From Synaphobranchus kaupii (taxonomy: Eukaryota > Chordata > Actinopteri > Anguilliformes > Synaphobranchidae), in contig CM056380.1 of the NCBI GenBank assembly GCA_029718625.1, positions 14,296,286-14,360,285 of the forward strand: DNA of 64,000 bases, written 5' to 3'. The stretch's first letter is position 1. Each line of letters opens with the position of its first letter. Of the stretch, positions 62,521-64,000 are shown in pieces. The notes beneath the pieces are model-generated. The model was not told the DNA's origin and did not search any database. It saw only the letters and a program-made list of their open reading frames with translations. The position numbers and the translations under genes were made by a program.

Positions 62521-62903
62521 GTAATGTCTAACATGGTAGGGATGCGTGTATGGTTTTATTCATAGGCTGAGGGGAAGTAATTCCATGTTGGGTGACAGTT
62601 AACTCATTTGTTAACCGTAAGTGCAGTGGCCTTTGATGCTGCCTGCTTTCAGTTTGGGGAGGTCCTACCCTACCCAATACTAGCACCAAGCTGAACCAAA
62701 AATCAACCACAGACTGGTGCCAATGGTCCCAAACACAGCACTGGGTAACCTCCGCCCAATGTGTTAGGCCAATCACAGGACTGGTGTACATCTGCCCAGT
62801 GTGTTGGGCCAATCACAGCATTGGATTACCTCGGTCTAATGTGTTGGAAATGTCATGGTGCTGGCATACCTCCGGCCCAACTTGTTGGGTACAGCAATAT
62901 GTT

Positions 62904-62939
62904 GCCTTTGCCCTTTGCCCTTTGCCCTTTGCCCTTTGC
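62904..62939. repeat. 7-bp repeat (TTTGCCC), five copies
   Basis: A simple tandem run within otherwise unassigned sequence. The surrounding 62530-62890 has a loose repeat of CCCA(A/G)TGTGTTGGGCCAATCA, seen about three times. Confidence 0.9.
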
Positions 62940-63314
62940 ACATCACGTTCACTCGCAGGTGTGATGTGAGTTGATCTTCCCACATATGAGCACTGGTCAC
63001 TGAAAATGAGATCAGTGCATCACTTCCACTAGTGTCAGCACAACTAGCATAACGGCGATCTCCCCGCATACGGACGCTTTTGAGGGACAGTGACTGACGT
63101 GTGCATGTCTTCCACTTAGCGCTGAACTATAGCTGAACTTTTAACACTAGTATCACTACCATACTTCCTTTTTCTCATGAAGGCTGAAAAAGTGGCTCTT
63201 GCAACGCAACCTTGGACGTCACCTTGGATTTTACAACGCACTCCTGAATAGATACCATCATTATCGCCCACTGATGGATATTTCTGTGGATGGGTACACT
63301 GCCACGTAGCCCCC

Positions 63315-63475
63315 ATGCTAGCCGTTTCCATGCTAGCCGTTTCCATGCTAGCCGTTTCCATGCTAGCTGTTTCCATGCTAGCCGTTTCCATGCTAGCCGT
63401 TTCCATGCTAGCCGTTTCCATGCTAGCTGTTTCCATGCTAGCCGTTTCCATGCTAGCCGTTTCCATGCTAGCCGT
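63315..63475. repeat. 15-bp minisatellite, eleven copies
   Basis: The unit ATGCTAGCCGTTTCC repeats eleven times. Copies four and eight carry CTAGCTG in place of CTAGCCG, so the array is built of 60-bp blocks of four. Length is a multiple of three and holds no stop in several frames, so open frames on both strands are artefacts of repetition. Confidence 0.95.
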
Positions 63476-64000
63476 GCGCAGAAGATCAGAGCCTTTAAAC
63501 ACAAATCCTGATGCTGTTCATAACCCTACAGCTGAATTGTGCCAGGCTGATGTAGGAAGACTGTGTGAAGGTGTTTTCAAGAAGATTGAAATTTATCATC
63601 ATCATATTATTTCTCAGTCACTTGGCTTGGTGAGCAAGTTTATTATTAGGACTGGCGTGCTCAAAAAATATCCTTTAAAGCAGATCATGAGACATCATTC
63701 ATTATAAACACGCAGGTTTCATTTGCAGTGATTCATCATCAAGGCTTGCCAATTAAAATGAAACGTCTTGTACATTGCAATTTGCATTAGTTTACTGTGA
63801 TCTTATGAGCAATAACAAGGGGTTCATTAACCTACTTTTAAATACTTTTCAAGTTGTTTTTAAAAAAATGACATTTGCATATTTTAAATGTTTGATTACA
63901 ATTCCTTTAACCTTTCCTAAAGGACATCTTCATGAAATACAGCCAAATTCACCCAGAAGCAGAGCACCCTTAGCAAGCTTCTTTGCCAGTCAAAAATCCA
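63476..64000. other. Non-coding stretch to the window edge
   Basis: AT-rich; nothing recognised. Confidence 0.4.

Noticed and set aside
63116..63707. Repeat-protein genes (MLAVS or METAS repeats) on either strand
   Set aside because: Open frames on both strands arise from a 15-bp unit without stops; there is no splice or family evidence.

Overview
This is vertebrate nuclear DNA, most likely from a teleost fish. It has GT-AG introns, a g-type lysozyme of the cysteine-free fish kind, and a heavy load of Tc1/mariner, hAT and TTAA-flanked DNA transposons. CA/GT microsatellites and AACGTTA-rich upstream regions are also common. I cannot name the species.

Three protein-coding genes can be supported. 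(1) tomm34 on the + strand, 7 coding exons (17113-23523), encodes a 303-residue TPR co-chaperone. (2) A 14-3-3 beta gene (ywhab) on the - strand, 5 coding exons (29250-32706), encodes 248 residues. It sits tail-to-tail with tomm34, which recalls the mammalian YWHAB-TOMM34 neighbourhood. (3) A g-type lysozyme gene on the - strand, 5 exons (46951-48837), has an odd first exon and a broken-looking splice donor after exon 3. A possible first exon and promoter of a fourth, leftward gene lies near 5.0 kb.

Layout. 0-5 kb: a 34-bp satellite, then a cluster of hAT-type elements, one nested inside another, with readable 8-bp target duplications. 5-17 kb: Tc1 relics, a fold-back element, a TTAA-flanked element, a 717-bp Tc1-like element with long inverted arms, and a solo LTR inserted in an older repeat. 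17-24 kb: tomm34, with two TTAA-flanked elements filling intron 3 and another in the presumed 3' UTR. 24-36 kb: ywhab, with a hAT/BED fragment in an intron and a cluster of X-box (RFX) and CRE-like sites upstream. 36-46 kb: no gene seen; TTAA and Tc1 elements and a 25-bp minisatellite. 47-49 kb: the lysozyme. 50-60 kb: a tRNA-derived SINE, LINE fragments, a Tc1 element with only two visible coding lesions, and a 1.5-kb hAT element. 60-64 kb: fold-back and tandem repeats.

The most unusual feature is in the lysozyme gene. A 15-bp minisatellite has multiplied a unit holding the initiation codon, its Kozak context and the exon 1 splice donor into six in-frame copies. The same gene lacks a GT at the expected exon 3 donor. 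Whether it is a working gene with a variable N-terminus or a decaying copy is the main question this window raises.
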